DNA of 64,000 nt from Luzula sylvatica (GCA_946800325.1 OX326961.1:38190543-38254542); one strand, 5' to 3'. Counted from the first letter of the stretch, positions 13,027 to 27,379 are shown. Translations and numbers: made by a program. The notes: generated from the letters alone by a model not told the origin.

Positions 13027-13247
13027 GAGATAGATATCTTTCAAAATGAAAAACTAGAGGAAATGGTAGAATTAAAAAAGACTATGGAATTATCTGATCA
13101 TTCTAGAACAGGAAGAAAGTTGTGAAGCTTTTGACGAAAGTGGTGATTGTGTTCGGATCTAAATATCTCAGATTAAAGGAAGAAGAGAAAGACGGGGAAG
13201 AAGAAGAAGAAAGAGTAGATGTGATTAAAGAAATTTAAAGGCCTTTT

Positions 13248-13281
<34 letters not shown>

Positions 13282-14040
13282 AGGGGAGAAGGTGGAAACA
13301 ATGGAGGCTGTGTGTATAAAAAGGAGGGAGGCTTCTGAACACGTTTCCACTAAAAAGATCCTCGAGAGATTGCTATAGATGGTGGACCCTTGCTTTCTTT
13401 GTGGCGTACCGGTGGTAGCCGGTCGGAGGGGTAAACTATGTGCTTATGTATGAATGGGGTTAGAGATGATGAGGGTTGATTACTGATTAGAGGAATTAAG
13501 CTAGCAGACAAGGGGAAATGGTTAAAAGACACAAGTGTTGGGTGAGCACAAAGAAGACCTTCATTCTTCTCCTGTTATTACTCACATACGTCTCTCTGTT
13601 CATTTGATTTGTCAAAAGCAAAATATTGGATATTTTCTAATACTTTTTTCGTGATATGATTTAATATTCTAATTTTTAACACATTACTTTATAATTTAAT
13701 TTTTATGAAATTTTAAATCATAAATTAATATAATTAAGTTATAAACTATAATGTTAAATTAAATTTTAAAAATCATGTAATATCATCAAGATTTGTAGAG
13801 GAAAGTTCTATGGAACATACAACACTACTCATGGTCAAAATAATATTTGTTTATTTGGTGATCAGTGATAAATTTTGAAAATTTCAGAACAAATATACTG
13901 TTATATGAGTTATATTTCAGTTATAATTATTCAATATAACATATGTTATAATATAATAAAAACAAAAATTAATTTTAATTTTAATATCATGATATATTAT
14001 ATTGGTAAACTTAATAGATTATGCTTTCTAATGTGCTTCC
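13027..14040 (-). promoter_or_regulatory. upstream region of the VQ gene
   Basis: The first 300 bp contain GA-rich transcribed-looking DNA, including the GA microsatellite at 13252-13279. W-box cores lie in TTTGACAA on the minus strand near 13610. A TATAAAAAG word at 13310-13318 is on the plus strand and so points the wrong way for this gene. From 13620 the sequence becomes very AT-rich with no further feature. Confidence 0.4.
13252..13279. repeat. (GA)n microsatellite
   Basis: About 14 GA units lie in the 5' flank of the VQ gene, read as CT on the coding strand. CT tracts in 5' leaders are common in plants. Confidence 0.9.
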
Positions 14041-14284
14041 CTATTTTCTCCACAAAATCATGATGACATCACTTTTCTCAATTAACATCCTAATTAACAA
14101 GATGAATTAATGATTAATTCATAATTATTAATTGTTTAATATTTCTTATTAACTAATAATTGACGGAGGCCTAACTATCTATTGTTTTTTATTAATCATT
14201 TATTAATCGTTAATTCACTTTGTTAATTAGGATGTTAATTGAGAGAAGTAATATCATCATGATTTTGTGAGGAAAATGAGGAGA
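14041..14284. mobile_element. MITE-like element with long inverted repeats
   Basis: The left arm (CACAAAATCATGATG, then CTCAATTAACATCC, TAATTAACAAGATG) is matched in reverse complement by the right arm (CATCATGATTTTGTG, GGATGTTAATTGAG). The arms are about 70-75 bp with few mismatches around a short AT-rich centre, so the whole unit can fold into a hairpin. It has no coding capacity. Target duplications are not obvious, so the superfamily is not assigned. Confidence 0.65.
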
Positions 14285-14914
14285 TATAATATAGTTTTCT
14301 TTAAAGTTTAATCATAATACGATACACTAAAATTAAGTATGGTATCAAAAAAATCTTGGAAGGAGGACAAGCCTCCGGACCCTATATAGATCTGTCTCTG
14401 ACGCATATATTACCGAAGGGATAATTTTCGAAACCCGCTTAACTTCTCTGAAGAAAAAAACACATTTTAAGTGAGTTGTATGTTTTTACTTTCCATGATA
14501 TTGAGCTTAAAATTTCCAGTCTGACAATAATTTATTGACCAAAATACCCCTCATTTAAATATTTTCATATTTGTTTTATTCAATACCAAATTGATTAAAA
14601 TATTTTTTTAATATAATATTGTTCGTGCTATCATTTTAATAAAATTTTATAATGTATTTCGCAATGCATTGATTTATTACATAACATATTACATAAAAAG
14701 TATATGATTATACTTATATTATTATAAAATATTTTGTATGTAAATTATAATTTTATTATATTTTATGTAAACTATTTTTTATTACTGCATTTTATGATTG
14801 TATTTCTTTATATTAAATGCAGAATAAGTTTTTTTTATTTGTTATTTATTTTTTTTCTTTTTGTAAGGGTATTTTTGTATAAACAAATATAATTGGATGA
14901 AAAATGTTAAGTTT
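14285..14914. other. AT-rich spacer
   Basis: No gene is visible. A fragment near 14358-14405 (GGAGGACAAGCCTCCGGACC, then ATATAGATCTGTC) resembles the end of a GGCGGATC-type short element. The rest is AT-rich. Confidence 0.4.
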
Positions 14915-15870
14915 TGTTGTTTCTTAATGACTTATAAGAGGATGAATAGGTTATAATTAAGGCTCAACTCTTTATTTTCAAATTTTAACAATTCTCAATT
15001 TGAATATGCTGTATCAATTAACTAATGATTTATATAGTGCGGAAAGTAAGTGATAAAAAGAAACAATACCAGGTAACCAAATTGACCCGCAATATGATTA
15101 CGGAGTTCGGTAGAGAGTTGCTTACTTTAACTCTCCTTTACTTGCTAGTCGACCGAATCAACGTTCACAAGTATCTAAGTCTCCGAAATTGCCGCGCGGC
15201 CAACTTGTGCCTTTTAGGCACTCTATTCAATTTTCCAAATGAATGGATTACAATTTTCCAACACCGATTTACAACGTTCTATCGATGTGGATTAGGCGTT
15301 CACACAACGTGCTTCCAACATAGGAATAACTAGAAATACCTATACATCTAACCTAACATATTCGATCACACAAATATTTGGGATAGCTTTCGCGTTTAAC
15401 AGCACGTACAATTATTTTAAATGCATATTCAAATTCCTAAGGTTTTCAGTCACGTGCGTTTGAACAAGTTGTGAGATCCGTTCAAACAAAAAGGATTATA
15501 TTTATTCCCTGTGACATCTTCCATCCAAACGCTATGGCTATCCGTTTGAGCGCAAGTTACATATTTTGTTGCCATATAACAAAGCATACAAAACATTGAT
15601 TATCGTTCAAACACATATAGTTGTTCGTCTATGGAATGAATTTAAACGTATAACTATAACTATATGCTTGAACAATAATGTGACTTTGTTTTGATATTGC
15701 AATTTACAAAATTGCTAATTTGAGGAATTTGATGATTTTGTATTGAATAGAACTTAAATTAATCTAATAAAAGGTTTGGAATAACGTTGAGATTCGTGTC
15801 AATGTAGAGCTATTCCATAATTCGTGGAAGTCTTGAAGCGAATTCTTGTGATCTTAAATTAATCTAATTA
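14915..15870 (-). repeat. diverged LTR related to the 57559-58938 solo LTR
   Basis: Read on the minus strand this resembles the solo LTR at 57559-58938. The outer end TGTTGTTTCTTAATGA at 14915 corresponds to the LTR end, followed by GATGAATAGG, GTGCGGAA near 15038, GAGTTCGGTAG near 15103, CTTGCTAGTCGACCGA near 15140 and CCTTTTAGGCACTC near 15210 in the same order. Identity is clearly lower than between the other two copies. The inner end near 15870 is not sharp and no internal retrotransposon sequence follows, so it is a solo or truncated LTR. It contains its own paired near-palindromes (separate entry). Confidence 0.6.
15457..15673. repeat. paired GTTTGAAC/GTTCAAAC near-palindromes in the diverged LTR
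   Basis: CGTTTGAAC at 15457-15465 and CGTTCAAAC at 15479-15487 have centres 22 bp apart. The next doublet, TCCAAACG at 15524-15531 and CGTTTGAGC at 15543-15551, has centres 21 bp apart and lies 65 bp from the first. Single copies GTTCAAAC (15605) and GCTTGAAC (15666) follow, with degenerate partners. The layout mirrors the GCGTCATGACGC array in the related LTR. Confidence 0.6.
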
Positions 15871-17946
15871 TTAGTATATGTTATATTTATCTAATTTAAT
15901 ATTTCGTTTATTATATATTTTTTCAAGAAACCCAAATATCAATTTATATTAAAATAAACAACAATTCCACAAAAACACCTTGAAAATATATTGACAGAAA
16001 AATATCTTTAAACATTTAGTTTTTTTTATTTTCATTCTCCTTTTATGTATTTTTTAAATATTTTCATGATTTTTTATTTTAGATATTAACTAAATATTAT
16101 AATTATATATTAATTTATCATTAGTTTTTGTGTTAATGTATATTATATATTAATAAAAAACTAGTTGTTAAAAAGATATTTTTTGTCAACATATTTTCAA
16201 GACGTTTTTTAATATTGTTGTTTATTTTATTAATATATGTTGTTAGTTTTTCATTTGAAAATATACAATAAATACAAAATTAAAATTATATACATATGAG
16301 ATTCTTTTTTTTCAGTTGTTATATATTGAAAAATATTTAAGGCAATGTTTAATATTAATAAAAAATTTTTTTTAACTATTTTTTAATTATTAAATACGAA
16401 ATAGAATGTCATTTTGGTCCAAAAAATATTTAATACCATTCATAATTCATAATTCATAATTAGTTTTAATCTTTATAGGTGTATTCGAAAGAGAACTTTG
16501 TTTAAAGAAGGTGTTTTGGAGTATCAAAAGGTAAAGTTTTTTTTAATATCTGAACTTAAAGTTTTTCTTTTAAAATTCCCCTTAAAACTACATATAATTT
16601 AAATATAGTCTTTTAATCTCTGTTAAAATTTTATTATGTATAATTATTAAAATTTAACCAAAAATGCAAATATCCAAAAAAAAAAATGGACCCTCCAGTT
16701 TATCATTCACAAGAGGGGAATGGTGCTAGGAGAAAAAGAGTTGTAGAAAAATCCTAACCGCAAGAGAGGGTTAACGAGACAAGCCATCAAACTTTTGCAT
16801 TATTTATTCGTTTTTATTTTATGATTAAGTTGACCTATTTTAATTACTATACTAATTAGCCCATGACAAGCCAATCTAACAGTGCAATTGTTTATTTGGC
16901 AGGGTCCATAGTCCAAACTGGCTTAACCAATGTGTTGTATGATTTACATGATGTCTGTGATTAAATTAACACATCAAATCAAATTACTAGTTAAAATATA
17001 ATAATATATCAGAAAAAATGGATAGTGAGAAATCATTCATAAATTATTGATAATTACACATTTAAAATTAGACAATTAATCAAAAGGGTATCATGTCAAT
17101 ATCGAGTCTTGATCAGAAAATAGTTGCATTTAAATCATGAATATCATGTTTAATTAATAGTTTCTTGGAATCTCAATCAACTGGTGAAATTGATCATAAC
17201 TGGTGAAATCGATTCCTTTCTCTTTGATTAATAATGCCTAATTTTCATTGATCCATATTTTTGTAGGTTTATTAGACCGGGTCAGAATCTTAGCTTCGAT
17301 CTTTCCTTGTTATTTTATTTTATCTTATTAAATATTTATAAGATATTATTTGTTTAGAAAGATTGTTAATTCAATTAGGTAGACTTTTGGTACGTAATCA
17401 ATCAGATTTTGATCCAGATTAGATGTACGGAATTCGTACAGTATAAAATGTTGATTATTGAATTGAAAAGAAGAAGAGACTAATTAACAAATAACAATTA
17501 CAAAAAATTTCAATTATCTAAGGAGAATTCTTACAAAAATCATAACATTTTTCAATATTAAAAAAAGCCCCTTACTTTGGAGATATTCTATAAAAAATTC
17601 TCAAAATATTTTTATTTTTATTTTCAAATACTCTCCTAGAAGTTTCAAAGTTAACTTTTTATGGTGTTTAATTTTTTTGAATCAGTATACACATCTATTT
17701 TGTAATATTAAATTTATTAAATCATTTTTTTTATTTTTTTTATTTTAAAAATGCACGATTTTTTCGCATATTCTATCTATCGAAAAAACACAATTGAGAT
17801 TATATGTAATATTCATTTAATTTAAATATTTTCTGTAAAAACTAACATCGGATGATAAAAAATAAACAACAATATAAGATTTCAGCACCTAAAAAATATC
17901 TTGATAATTCTTTTTTGAACAGTTTGTTTTAATGTACATTCACTTC

Positions 17947-17950
<4 letters not shown>
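15871..17950. other. AT-rich intergenic region
   Basis: I see no gene, RNA gene or clear transposon end. Several runs of A or T of 8-12 bases occur, and CATAATTCATAATTCATAATTA at 16440-16460 is a short tandem repeat. Confidence 0.5.

Positions 17951-18020
<70 letters not shown>
17951..18020. repeat. (AT)n microsatellite
   Basis: About 35 AT units directly abut the foldback element that begins at 18021. Confidence 0.95.
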
Positions 18021-18022
<2 letters not shown>

Positions 18023-18285
18023 TAACCTACTTAATTAAGTACCAAAACTTTGGTACTTAATGTTTTGTATTGAGATTTGTGCATTTTATGATGTGCACAC
18101 ATTTTCATGATTATCATGCGAAAACACAAATCTCAATGCAAATTTAATGGTGAAAAAACATTAAGTACCAATACTACTTAATTAAGTACCAAAATTTTGG
18201 CACTTAATGTTTTGTATTGAAATTTGTGCATTTTATGATGTGCACAAATTTTCATGATTATCATGGAAAAACACAAATCTCAATT
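18021..18285. mobile_element. TA-microsatellite-associated foldback MITE, dimeric copy
   Basis: It starts GCTAACCTACTTAATTAAG and contains the words GAGATTTGTGCATTTTATG and CACAAATCTCAATGC as inverted partners. The unit is present almost twice: CTTAATTAAGTACCAAAA occurs at about 18032 and again at about 18178, each followed by a CATTTTATGATGTGCAC loop. The 3' end lacks the closing inverted repeat seen in the copy at 29159-29369. Confidence 0.75.
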
Positions 18286-18286
18286 A

Positions 18287-18941
18287 GGACTGCAACTTTA
18301 GCTCGTGGCTCCCTCGAGCTCGACTCGATAATAGTTCAATAATAGCTCGCTCAATATTAACTCGAAATTAAATGAAACGAGCCGAGCTAGCTCGAACGCT
18401 TACCGAGCCGAGCTTATGCCAGACTCAGCTCGCTCATATTAAGCTCGAAAAGAATATGAGCTCGATTTAAAAAATTAAATATTTTATCTTAATTAATTCA
18501 TATTATATATATTATTATAATTAGAAAAAATTATAAAGAATTTTTTTATCTCCTTAGTAGTTCCAACCTTGGTTACCACTCAAGTTCTAAAAAGTAAAAA
18601 AGTTAACTAAGAGAGACAAATTAATAGTTTCAACTCCAAATCTTATTATTTTGTGTTTTGTGTTGTATGTTTGATTTATTATTATTATTATGTTTTGAGA
18701 TATTTTGGTATTTAGAATATTTTTTGTTTATTCGCACTTATTACAATTTTTTTAATTAAAATCCAAGTTGTTTTTTCAATTGAGCTACCTTGAGCCGAGC
18801 CGAGCTAGCTCGAATTAGAACGAGCCGAGATTGAGCATGCTTTTTTAGTTCGAATCATAATTATGAACGAGCCGAGCCAGCTCCAGTAAATTCCGAGCCG
18901 AGCTTGACCTTGGCACAGCTCGCTCGAGCTCGACTAGTTTA
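18287..18941. mobile_element. element with GAGCCGAGCTCG word clusters at both ends
   Basis: Dense GAGCTCG, ACGAGCC and CCGAGC words cluster at 18300-18460 and again at 18785-18935, mostly in opposite orientation, around an AT-rich core. Plant genomes carry many such word-rich non-autonomous elements; the superfamily is uncertain. There is no coding capacity. Confidence 0.55.
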
Positions 18942-18954
18942 AATAGGTTAGACT

Positions 18955-19980
<1,026 letters not shown>

Positions 19981-20039
<59 letters not shown>
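19981..20039. repeat. (TA)n microsatellite
   Basis: About 29 TA units directly abut the right end of the 19095-19980 element. Confidence 0.95.
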
Positions 20040-20043
<4 letters not shown>

Positions 20044-20698
20044 ATGTTATTGAACATTAGTTACGTATATGAACAATGTTTAGCATTGATGTAGTTGATT
20101 ACGTTATACTTTATGTTCAAGAATATTCTAAAAATATGATCGAACATATTCACTCATATAAAAATAAATTAATTTGCTATTAATTATATGTTTATTAGTT
20201 GTAACTGGTTATATAAATTATATGTCAATTGTTGTATGGTTTTATAAATAAATGAGTTGATATATAATTACGTTAGCTAATTTATTATTAAATATTTATT
20301 AATTTTTATATAATAAAAAATTAATAAACATTATTTAGTAAAATTAAATATTACAAAAATAGAGGAGTAATTTGATCTACAAAAAATCAACTTAACATTT
20401 TTAGGAGATATTTCAAAACAATAAATTGTTTTGACGAGTTTTTTTTTGGAGTATTTAAAAGCCGAGGATTTTTTTTAAAATAATGAAAAAAGTTAGGTTT
20501 CTTTTTTTTAAGAATTCTCCATTATCTAAACAAATTAAAACATACAAGTACAAAATTTCAATATTGCGTGGATATTTCAAAATCGACCGTACGTACTCGT
20601 GTCGTATCTTTTTTTTTTTGAAATTTTTTTGTATAACCGTATTCGTATTGTACATATCAAACACTCTACTCGTAATAGTTTCCGTGCAACATAAAAAT
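20040..20698. other. AT-rich spacer
   Basis: I see nothing beyond AT-rich DNA with homopolymer runs. Confidence 0.5.
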
Positions 20699-21383
20699 TA
20701 GAGCCGGCAAAATCTGACCCGACCCGACCCGAAAAAATGACCCGACCCGTCCGAACGCCTAACCCGACCCGACCCGAGAATATTGTAAAGTCAACGACCC
20801 GAACACGAACCCGAAACCGAATGACCCGAATCCGAAATTGACCCGAAACCGAATGACCCGAACTCGAAATCGACCCGAACCCGAAATTGACCCGAAACCG
20901 AATGATCCGAAACCTGAACGACCCGAAACTTGAACTAACCCGAAACTTATGACCCGAATGACCCGAAAGTATTATTGTTAAAATCAATATAATATTTCTA
21001 AAATATCTTGGATTCAATAAAATAAATCTCGAATTTTTCGAAAACTAAATTTTTGAAAATCGAATGACCCGAAAATCAAAATAGCCAAGACCCAAATGAC
21101 CCGAAAACAGAAACGACCCGGAACCGAATGACCCGAAAACCGAAACGACCCGGACCCGATTGACCCGAAATCCGAAACGACCCGAACCCGAATGACTCGA
21201 AAGCCGAAACGACCCGAACCCGAATGACCCGAAAACCGAAACGACTCGAATCCGAATGACTCAAAATCCGAACGACCCGCGATCCGAACGAACCGATGAC
21301 CCGAATGACCAGCAATCCGAAACGACCCGAACCCAAAATGACCTGACCCGAACCCGACCCGACCCACCCGATTGCCACCTCTA
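20699..21383. mobile_element. element built of CCCGA words with short inverted ends
   Basis: The left end TAGAGCCGGCAAAATC and the right end in reverse complement TAGAGGTGGCAATCGGG are imperfect terminal inverted repeats. In between, GACCCGAA, ACCCGAAC and CCGAATGACC words recur dozens of times, interrupted by an AT-rich piece at about 20965-21060. The long open frames here are translations of this repeat and not genes. Confidence 0.65.
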
Positions 21384-21589
21384 ATAAAAATTCTCACTAA
21401 ACAAAATTTAAGAGAATAAATATGACAAGTAGTACATCTATATACTTTTTTGGATCTTTTTGGATATGTGAGCTTTATAAAGGCCTCGATTTTCTGGCGA
21501 GTTTGTATAAACGAGATTATTATTTGTTGATTGTGAGACATTTGTCGAATTTGATAATTTTACTGGTTTTATCGAAAATTATTAATTTT

Positions 21590-22075
21590 TAGCATTTGTT
21601 TTTTACAAACTTTTAGATCATAACAATACTAACTAATATCATCTCAAAACAATATTATTAAACCCACTTATATTACATTAATGATTATATATATGTTTAT
21701 CATTATTTTGTATTATAATAACATATATTTTTTTGTATCAACTAATAACACATATTATTGTCATTGTATAATAATATCTAAGATATAACACAATTATAAA
21801 AAAAAACACAATAACCAATATTATTAATTGTGATTTATAACATATGGAATATAAAAAATTTAAATAATGAGCCCTACGACATATCTAATAACACACTATT
21901 GATTATATAATACTAATATTATTTTATTGATTTATAATACAATTGAAAACTATATATAATATCTAACTTGATAGTGAAAGTAAAAATATGAATATAAATT
22001 ATTTAATATGATATGATTTTTAGAAATTGAAAACATAACGATATTATTTGATATTTAAAAAGTTATTTGTGTTTT
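21590..22075. repeat. AT-rich repeat related to 51500-51950
   Basis: Blocks such as ATATATGTTT..ATTATTTTGTATTAT and CTACGACATAT..TAACAC occur in the same order here and at 51500-51730. Divergence is high. It may be part of the Helitron-like family described at 51370-52650. Confidence 0.4.
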
Positions 22076-22334
22076 GATCGATGGTTCAATGCGGCTCAAA
22101 GAGTAGGTTAATTCTGAGACACCTTATGGGTCTTTGATTAACACTCGTGTGTTGATGGTACGAGATTTGATCTTCGTGACCGAATATCATATGCAATCGA
22201 TAGATAAGTCGATCCCGGAATTGCATGAGATGCGATGTAAATTTGAATAGGAGATGCTTGGAGTATCCGGGGAATCCAAAGCATAGAGATGCGTGGATGT
22301 CCTTGTAATTCAAAGGCAGGATCGAAAGAAATAA

Positions 22335-24870
22335 ATGTCTAAGGATATTTTGAAAAAATATTTTCCAAACAGAAAGTTCGGACAAGGAGTTGTCCCAACT
22401 AATGACTCAAAGAATGGTGAAATCCGAGGAGGACTGAACCTGGAAGTTGATTGCTTCTTTTGGCGTTGCCGTCTTGGCCATATAAACGAGATACGCGTAT
22501 CTAGATTCCATGAGATGGATTGCTAGAATCATTCAAATTAGATTCGATTGATTAATGCGATACTTATTTATGAGGCAAGACGACAAAGGGCGTCATTCTC
22601 CAAAGGTTGGAGAAAGATCCGACGAATTATTGGAAATTACATTAAGATGTAAAAGATCCGATAAATTCCGAGGCAAGAGGAGGCTATCGGTATTTTGTTA
22701 CGTTTACGAACGGTTAAACTAGATACGGTAATATCTGTTTAATGCGTGCCGAAGCGGAGACTTTTGAAAGGTTCAAAGAGTTTCAAAAACAAAATACAAA
22801 ATTGACTTAGCAAGAAAATCAAAGCCCTTTGATAGGATTGAGGAGGCAAGTATTTGAGCTACGCACTTCGATAGGATCGAAGAGGCGATATTTGAGTTAT
22901 AAGTATTGATGATCATTTATGATTGTGGAATTGTTTCACGATTATCTTCATTTCGGAACATTGAGATGTATTCGAAAAGAGGAAATGAACGCATGTTATA
23001 CATGGTTCGATAAATGATAAGTCAAACGGATCTCCCAAAAATATTTTGGTGATACACCCTTGAGACAACGGCACTAATGAATGATTGCATATAAGATATG
23101 GACCATAAACCTTCTAATCGGTACAAAAGACGCCATATGAGATATGAATCGGAATGGTTCTGAAGTTGTCATTTGTACATATTTGTGCATGTGAGTATAT
23201 TTCGAAATTTGTTTCGAATAAACTCGATCCCAAATCCGAAAATTGTTCGTTTATCATATATCCTTAAGGAAACTAAAGGGTGTTAGTTCTAACGTCCCGA
23301 CGAAAATGAGATTTTCGTGGCTCGAAGAGATACCTTCTTGGAGGAGGACACAATGCGCACAATTTTGGAACTTTATGCCATTTATCTCTACGCGGGCAAG
23401 TGGGAGTAGAATAAATCTCGAAAGAGTTCGAGATCTGAAAATGAATACTGTGCCGATGAAAGTTGACACGACTTCGTCAATAGTTGATGAATACGAGTCG
23501 AACACACAAAGAATTTTTCGTAGATCAAGTAGGCTATATCATAAGTCGCTAAATACGGATTTATCGTGGCTAATGATGAGAGATCGAAATCATATGATGA
23601 TTCGATATCCTACAAGGATGGTATGAAAAGTAACGATTCCACATGACATGGTGTCATGAAATCTGAGATTCGATCCGTGTAAATTATCTTGTTTAGAACT
23701 GGTAAGATGAGAACCGACACGGATAGGAATACACATATAACAAAGCGAGGTTAGCAGCCAAAAGTGTCAAGTATTTCATAGTCGGACTATGAAGAAACGT
23801 TTTCGCATGTTGCCATGGTTTCACATTCTAGAAATTCTGCTTGCCAAGGTCGCGTATTATAACTACGTGATGTGGCAAAATGGATGTCAAAACCGAATTT
23901 CTTGACAAAAGTTTTATGAAAGGATGTGTTATTGACACAACCTTACGATTTTGTCGATTCATAAGAATCGGGATAGGATATGCATGCTTTAACGATCCAT
24001 ATGATGGATTAGAGAAAACTTCTCGGAATTGGAATATTCGTTTTGACGAAGTTATAAACTGTTATAACTTTGTCGGAACGAATGGAAATTTTGTGTACAC
24101 ATGAAGGTTAGTGGGAGAGCCGCGTTATATTTCTTGTAACAATAAAGGATTTAGGCGATACCGCTTATGAATTAAGCGTGAAGATCTATATGATAGATCT
24201 AAGAAGTTCCTCGTTCTATATTATCACACGTATATCGACATATTGTTGAAAATGGTTTTCAACATATAACTCCTTGGAGGAGTTAAATCGAAATATCGAA
24301 TGGCAGAAATTTTCTACGGCTCGATGGGAGCAGGGCGAAAAGTAATAATATGATGCTTTACATTTGATGTGAGGATCTATTATATCTGTCATGATATGTA
24401 TGCGGCTATACATCGTACACACAAAGCGTCTAATTCACCGTCAATAAAATCCAAGGAAATCACACGAGTTTGAATGTAATGCGATTACGTGAGACTAACT
24501 CTTGTGAATGTATAATGGTTATGCATATATATACATAATGGTTATGTGTATTTAAATCCATTGGAATTTGTATTGATAGCGGTGAAGTTTATCCTTGAAT
24601 ACTTTGCGAAAGAATTCATGATTTTATTTTATCTATAATGGTGTGGAGGACGTGTTGGTTATAAAGAGTTATAACAATGGCATTTTCCAAATATTTAGCA
24701 CGTCCAAATTTGTAGCACGACTTTCGATCACAAAGTGTGTACATGTTTTGCTTAAACGAAAACATGGTTATGTGGAAAGGTTCCACATGACCAATAGTTT
24801 TTTATTCTATTTTCGGAGGCGAGTATATTGCGGTTATTAATCGCAAAAGGAAGCAGTATGGATCAAGGAT
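22335..24870 (+). pseudogene. copia pol remnants (integrase, reverse transcriptase)
   Basis: The integrase zinc-binding segment CRLGHINE lies at about 22465-22490. An RT segment with MDVKTEFLDKSF is at 23880-23916, and a segment with RNWNIRFDEVI at 24025-24057. The region between 22500 and 23880 matches only in short pieces and in changing frames. The YVDD catalytic box was not found. It cannot make a functional protein. Confidence 0.7.
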
Positions 24871-26756
24871 ACATGACCAAACTCGAGTAGTCTCGAGTTA
24901 TCGGATTTACGGTTGTGTATTGCGTGAAACACAATATTACAAGCCAAAAATGCCGAGGTCACAACCACTTCTAGCCAATACTCAGAAAATTTTCATTTGA
25001 TCCATGAAATTTTGTGTAAAAATGTGATCGTAGGCATTGGAAATGTTCCAAACCTTATGAAGATTAACACTAACAGCAACGTGCGGATCCGTTTACAAAA
25101 CATTTCTCTCTAGTCGTGCGTGAATGTCATGCGATGGCTATGGGTATGGAGATACCTAGAGGAGGAAGAAGAGAGTAGAGTGTAGTTATCTAATACGATA
25201 GTCCTCGCAGGTTATGGGTATGGAGATACCCATAGGTAAATGTTGTATCACCCAAATACTTAATCCATATGAATGTATTCCTTTAAAAATTTTGTTTACA
25301 TAAATTAATATGCATTCACCTTATATGAAAACTGTGTGCGGGTTGTGTAATATGATTACATGAACCTTGATTTGAGTTTGTGTGGACGTCGGCATAATAC
25401 GTGATTATGTGCAGCGAAACCGTCACACATAAAGTTTCATTTCTAAACATCCCTAGTCGTGTGTCGGTTTGCTTAAGAGAGAAGCATTTCTATTATCTGA
25501 TAATAGACTGAATGCGTACACTAGTACGTTAGCCGAGGAGATGATTATGTTTTGCTAATCATAGGACAAGGTGCTTGTCGAATTGGGAACGTAGATATAT
25601 GTTAGGTGACAAATATTGGATATGACCAAAGCCGCGAGACCATGACATGGTTTAGTCATTATAGATGGACTCGCGACGAGTAGGGTATTAGGTTCTTCAC
25701 ACTTGAGGGGACCATTGATTGCGTTACGTACGTAACACAATACTTTGATATGATCTTACGCCTACCGTAACAGGTGGCCAAAACGGTCATCATTGGGTAT
25801 TGTCCGAAACATCGAGTTCAATACGAGTCTTCAAGATAGGAATTGTTTATTCCGAAAGGAAGAGATATCTCATAGGCCGCTCGATGAATTGATTAACGAA
25901 AACTACGACCGTAGTCAATGATATTAATGGTTAATATCGATTGAAAATGTTAATTCAATTCGGAATCGAGAAATAAGTATAGTTAATCAAAATATAAGGA
26001 TGAATATAACCATGCATTTTGATTAACGGATATCGTAAACAAGAGAACTAATAACCGCTATTCGAGATAGGCACAATGATCACAATCATTTTTCGTTTTA
26101 ACATGGGTAGCCATGATGGAGTGACTAGATCCCGCTCATGGGCTCGTAGGGCTTTGGAAACAGCCTACTGCCATCGTTAAACGAACCTACACGGTCACAC
26201 AACGAGTCGTACTATGTCGGGCTTGATTGCAAGTTTTTGCACATGAGATGTGAATGGCTTTAGCGTATATGATACGCGGGCTAGATTCTCTTAAAATGGT
26301 ACGTAGAAGGAAAAACGAACGTACGCGTTCGTGGGCATAAGAAACAGTTTTAGTAAAACTGATATAACTTTCAGATAATGACTTCAATTTGAATGGTTCA
26401 AATTGGGTTAGATAGATAATGAGATTATCTAGAACTTTCATGTAGAAACATATTTCATTTGAGCGAAGTATCAGTGTCGTTTTAATGAAATACCGAAATG
26501 GTGCGACAGTTTGACATACAGTTAGTAAAACCGTCTTAACTTTCGGATCCGAACTCCAATTGGGCTGGACCAAATTGGGTTGGAAAGATAATAAGATTAT
26601 CTACAACTTTTGTGAAGGTTTGAAGTCGGTTGGAACGATTTAACAATTTCGTTTCAACAGAATACTGAAAGGGTGTATGTAGTTTCTGTTTGAAAAGGTG
26701 TATAGTAGATATATATGCCTTTTGGCCCATCCTTATCCTATGTTGAATAAATATGA

Positions 26757-26760
<4 letters not shown>

Positions 26761-26816
<56 letters not shown>
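26761..26816. repeat. (TC)n microsatellite
   Basis: About 28 TC units within the LTR-like part of the old copia element. The younger LTR has only a short TCTCTCTC at the corresponding place (6200-6208), so the tract has expanded here. Confidence 0.9.
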
Positions 26817-26822
<6 letters not shown>

Positions 26823-27379
26823 GACTATACAGACAATTCAGATCAATTGAAGTCTAATTCGGTCCAGAAATTAGAGAGACTCTTATCACGTGTTGAAAGA
26901 GTGCGAAGAGAAAGAGAGAAAGAGAAAAGAGGAGAAAAGAGTTTTCTCCATCTAGAGAATCGAAAGAAATCATGCAAGTTCGCTGGTGCATCGTCTAGGC
27001 AGGTGCATTCGCGACCGAGGTGCTATGACTCACGGTGGATACGGGTAGAGGAGTTCGCACTTTGTGGCTCTTCGTTTGTGATCAAACCGGAGAAGTAAGA
27101 GAGTGAAAGGCTGTGGAAGCGTGTGGACGTGGGACGCACGAAGACAATCGGAGGCGTGTCAAAACGGTGGGAGACGTGTGGTATGGGATGCACGGGCTAG
27201 TCACCAACGTGACACCGAGGAAGAGAAGGATGCGAGCGATCAACCCGTCGTGCGTGATCAATTTCATGCTGGTAATCGTCTATCCTACTTTGCATCGTAC
27301 CCTCGATATCGAAGCGTGATCTCGGAATTTGGGAATCGGACCGGGCCTTCATATCCGCTGCGCGGGCCCGGGGACGGAT

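Larger units (their letters stand above)
22086..27370 (+). mobile_element. old degenerate Ty1-copia element
   Basis: Scattered translated fragments match the copia element at 1-6597 in order: WRCRLGHINE near 22457, an ERFKEF-like piece near 22765, MDVKTEFL near 23880, and WNIRFDEVI near 24028. The 3' LTR-like part (25240 to about 27370) shares GTTCTTCACACTTGAG, CAATACTTTGATATGAT, CAAGATAGGAATTGTT, GAGATATCTCATAGG and CGGTCACAC with the younger LTR. Many frameshifts and stops indicate great age. The left boundary near 22080 is approximate; the right boundary is set by the LINE that begins near 27380. Confidence 0.75.

Noticed and set aside
15025..15333. 102-codon open frame
   Set aside because: It lies wholly in the diverged LTR, which is non-coding in its relatives.
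20577..21541. Long minus-strand frames rich in GFRVIRVRV
   Set aside because: They arise from the CCCGA word repeat and are present in several frames at once.
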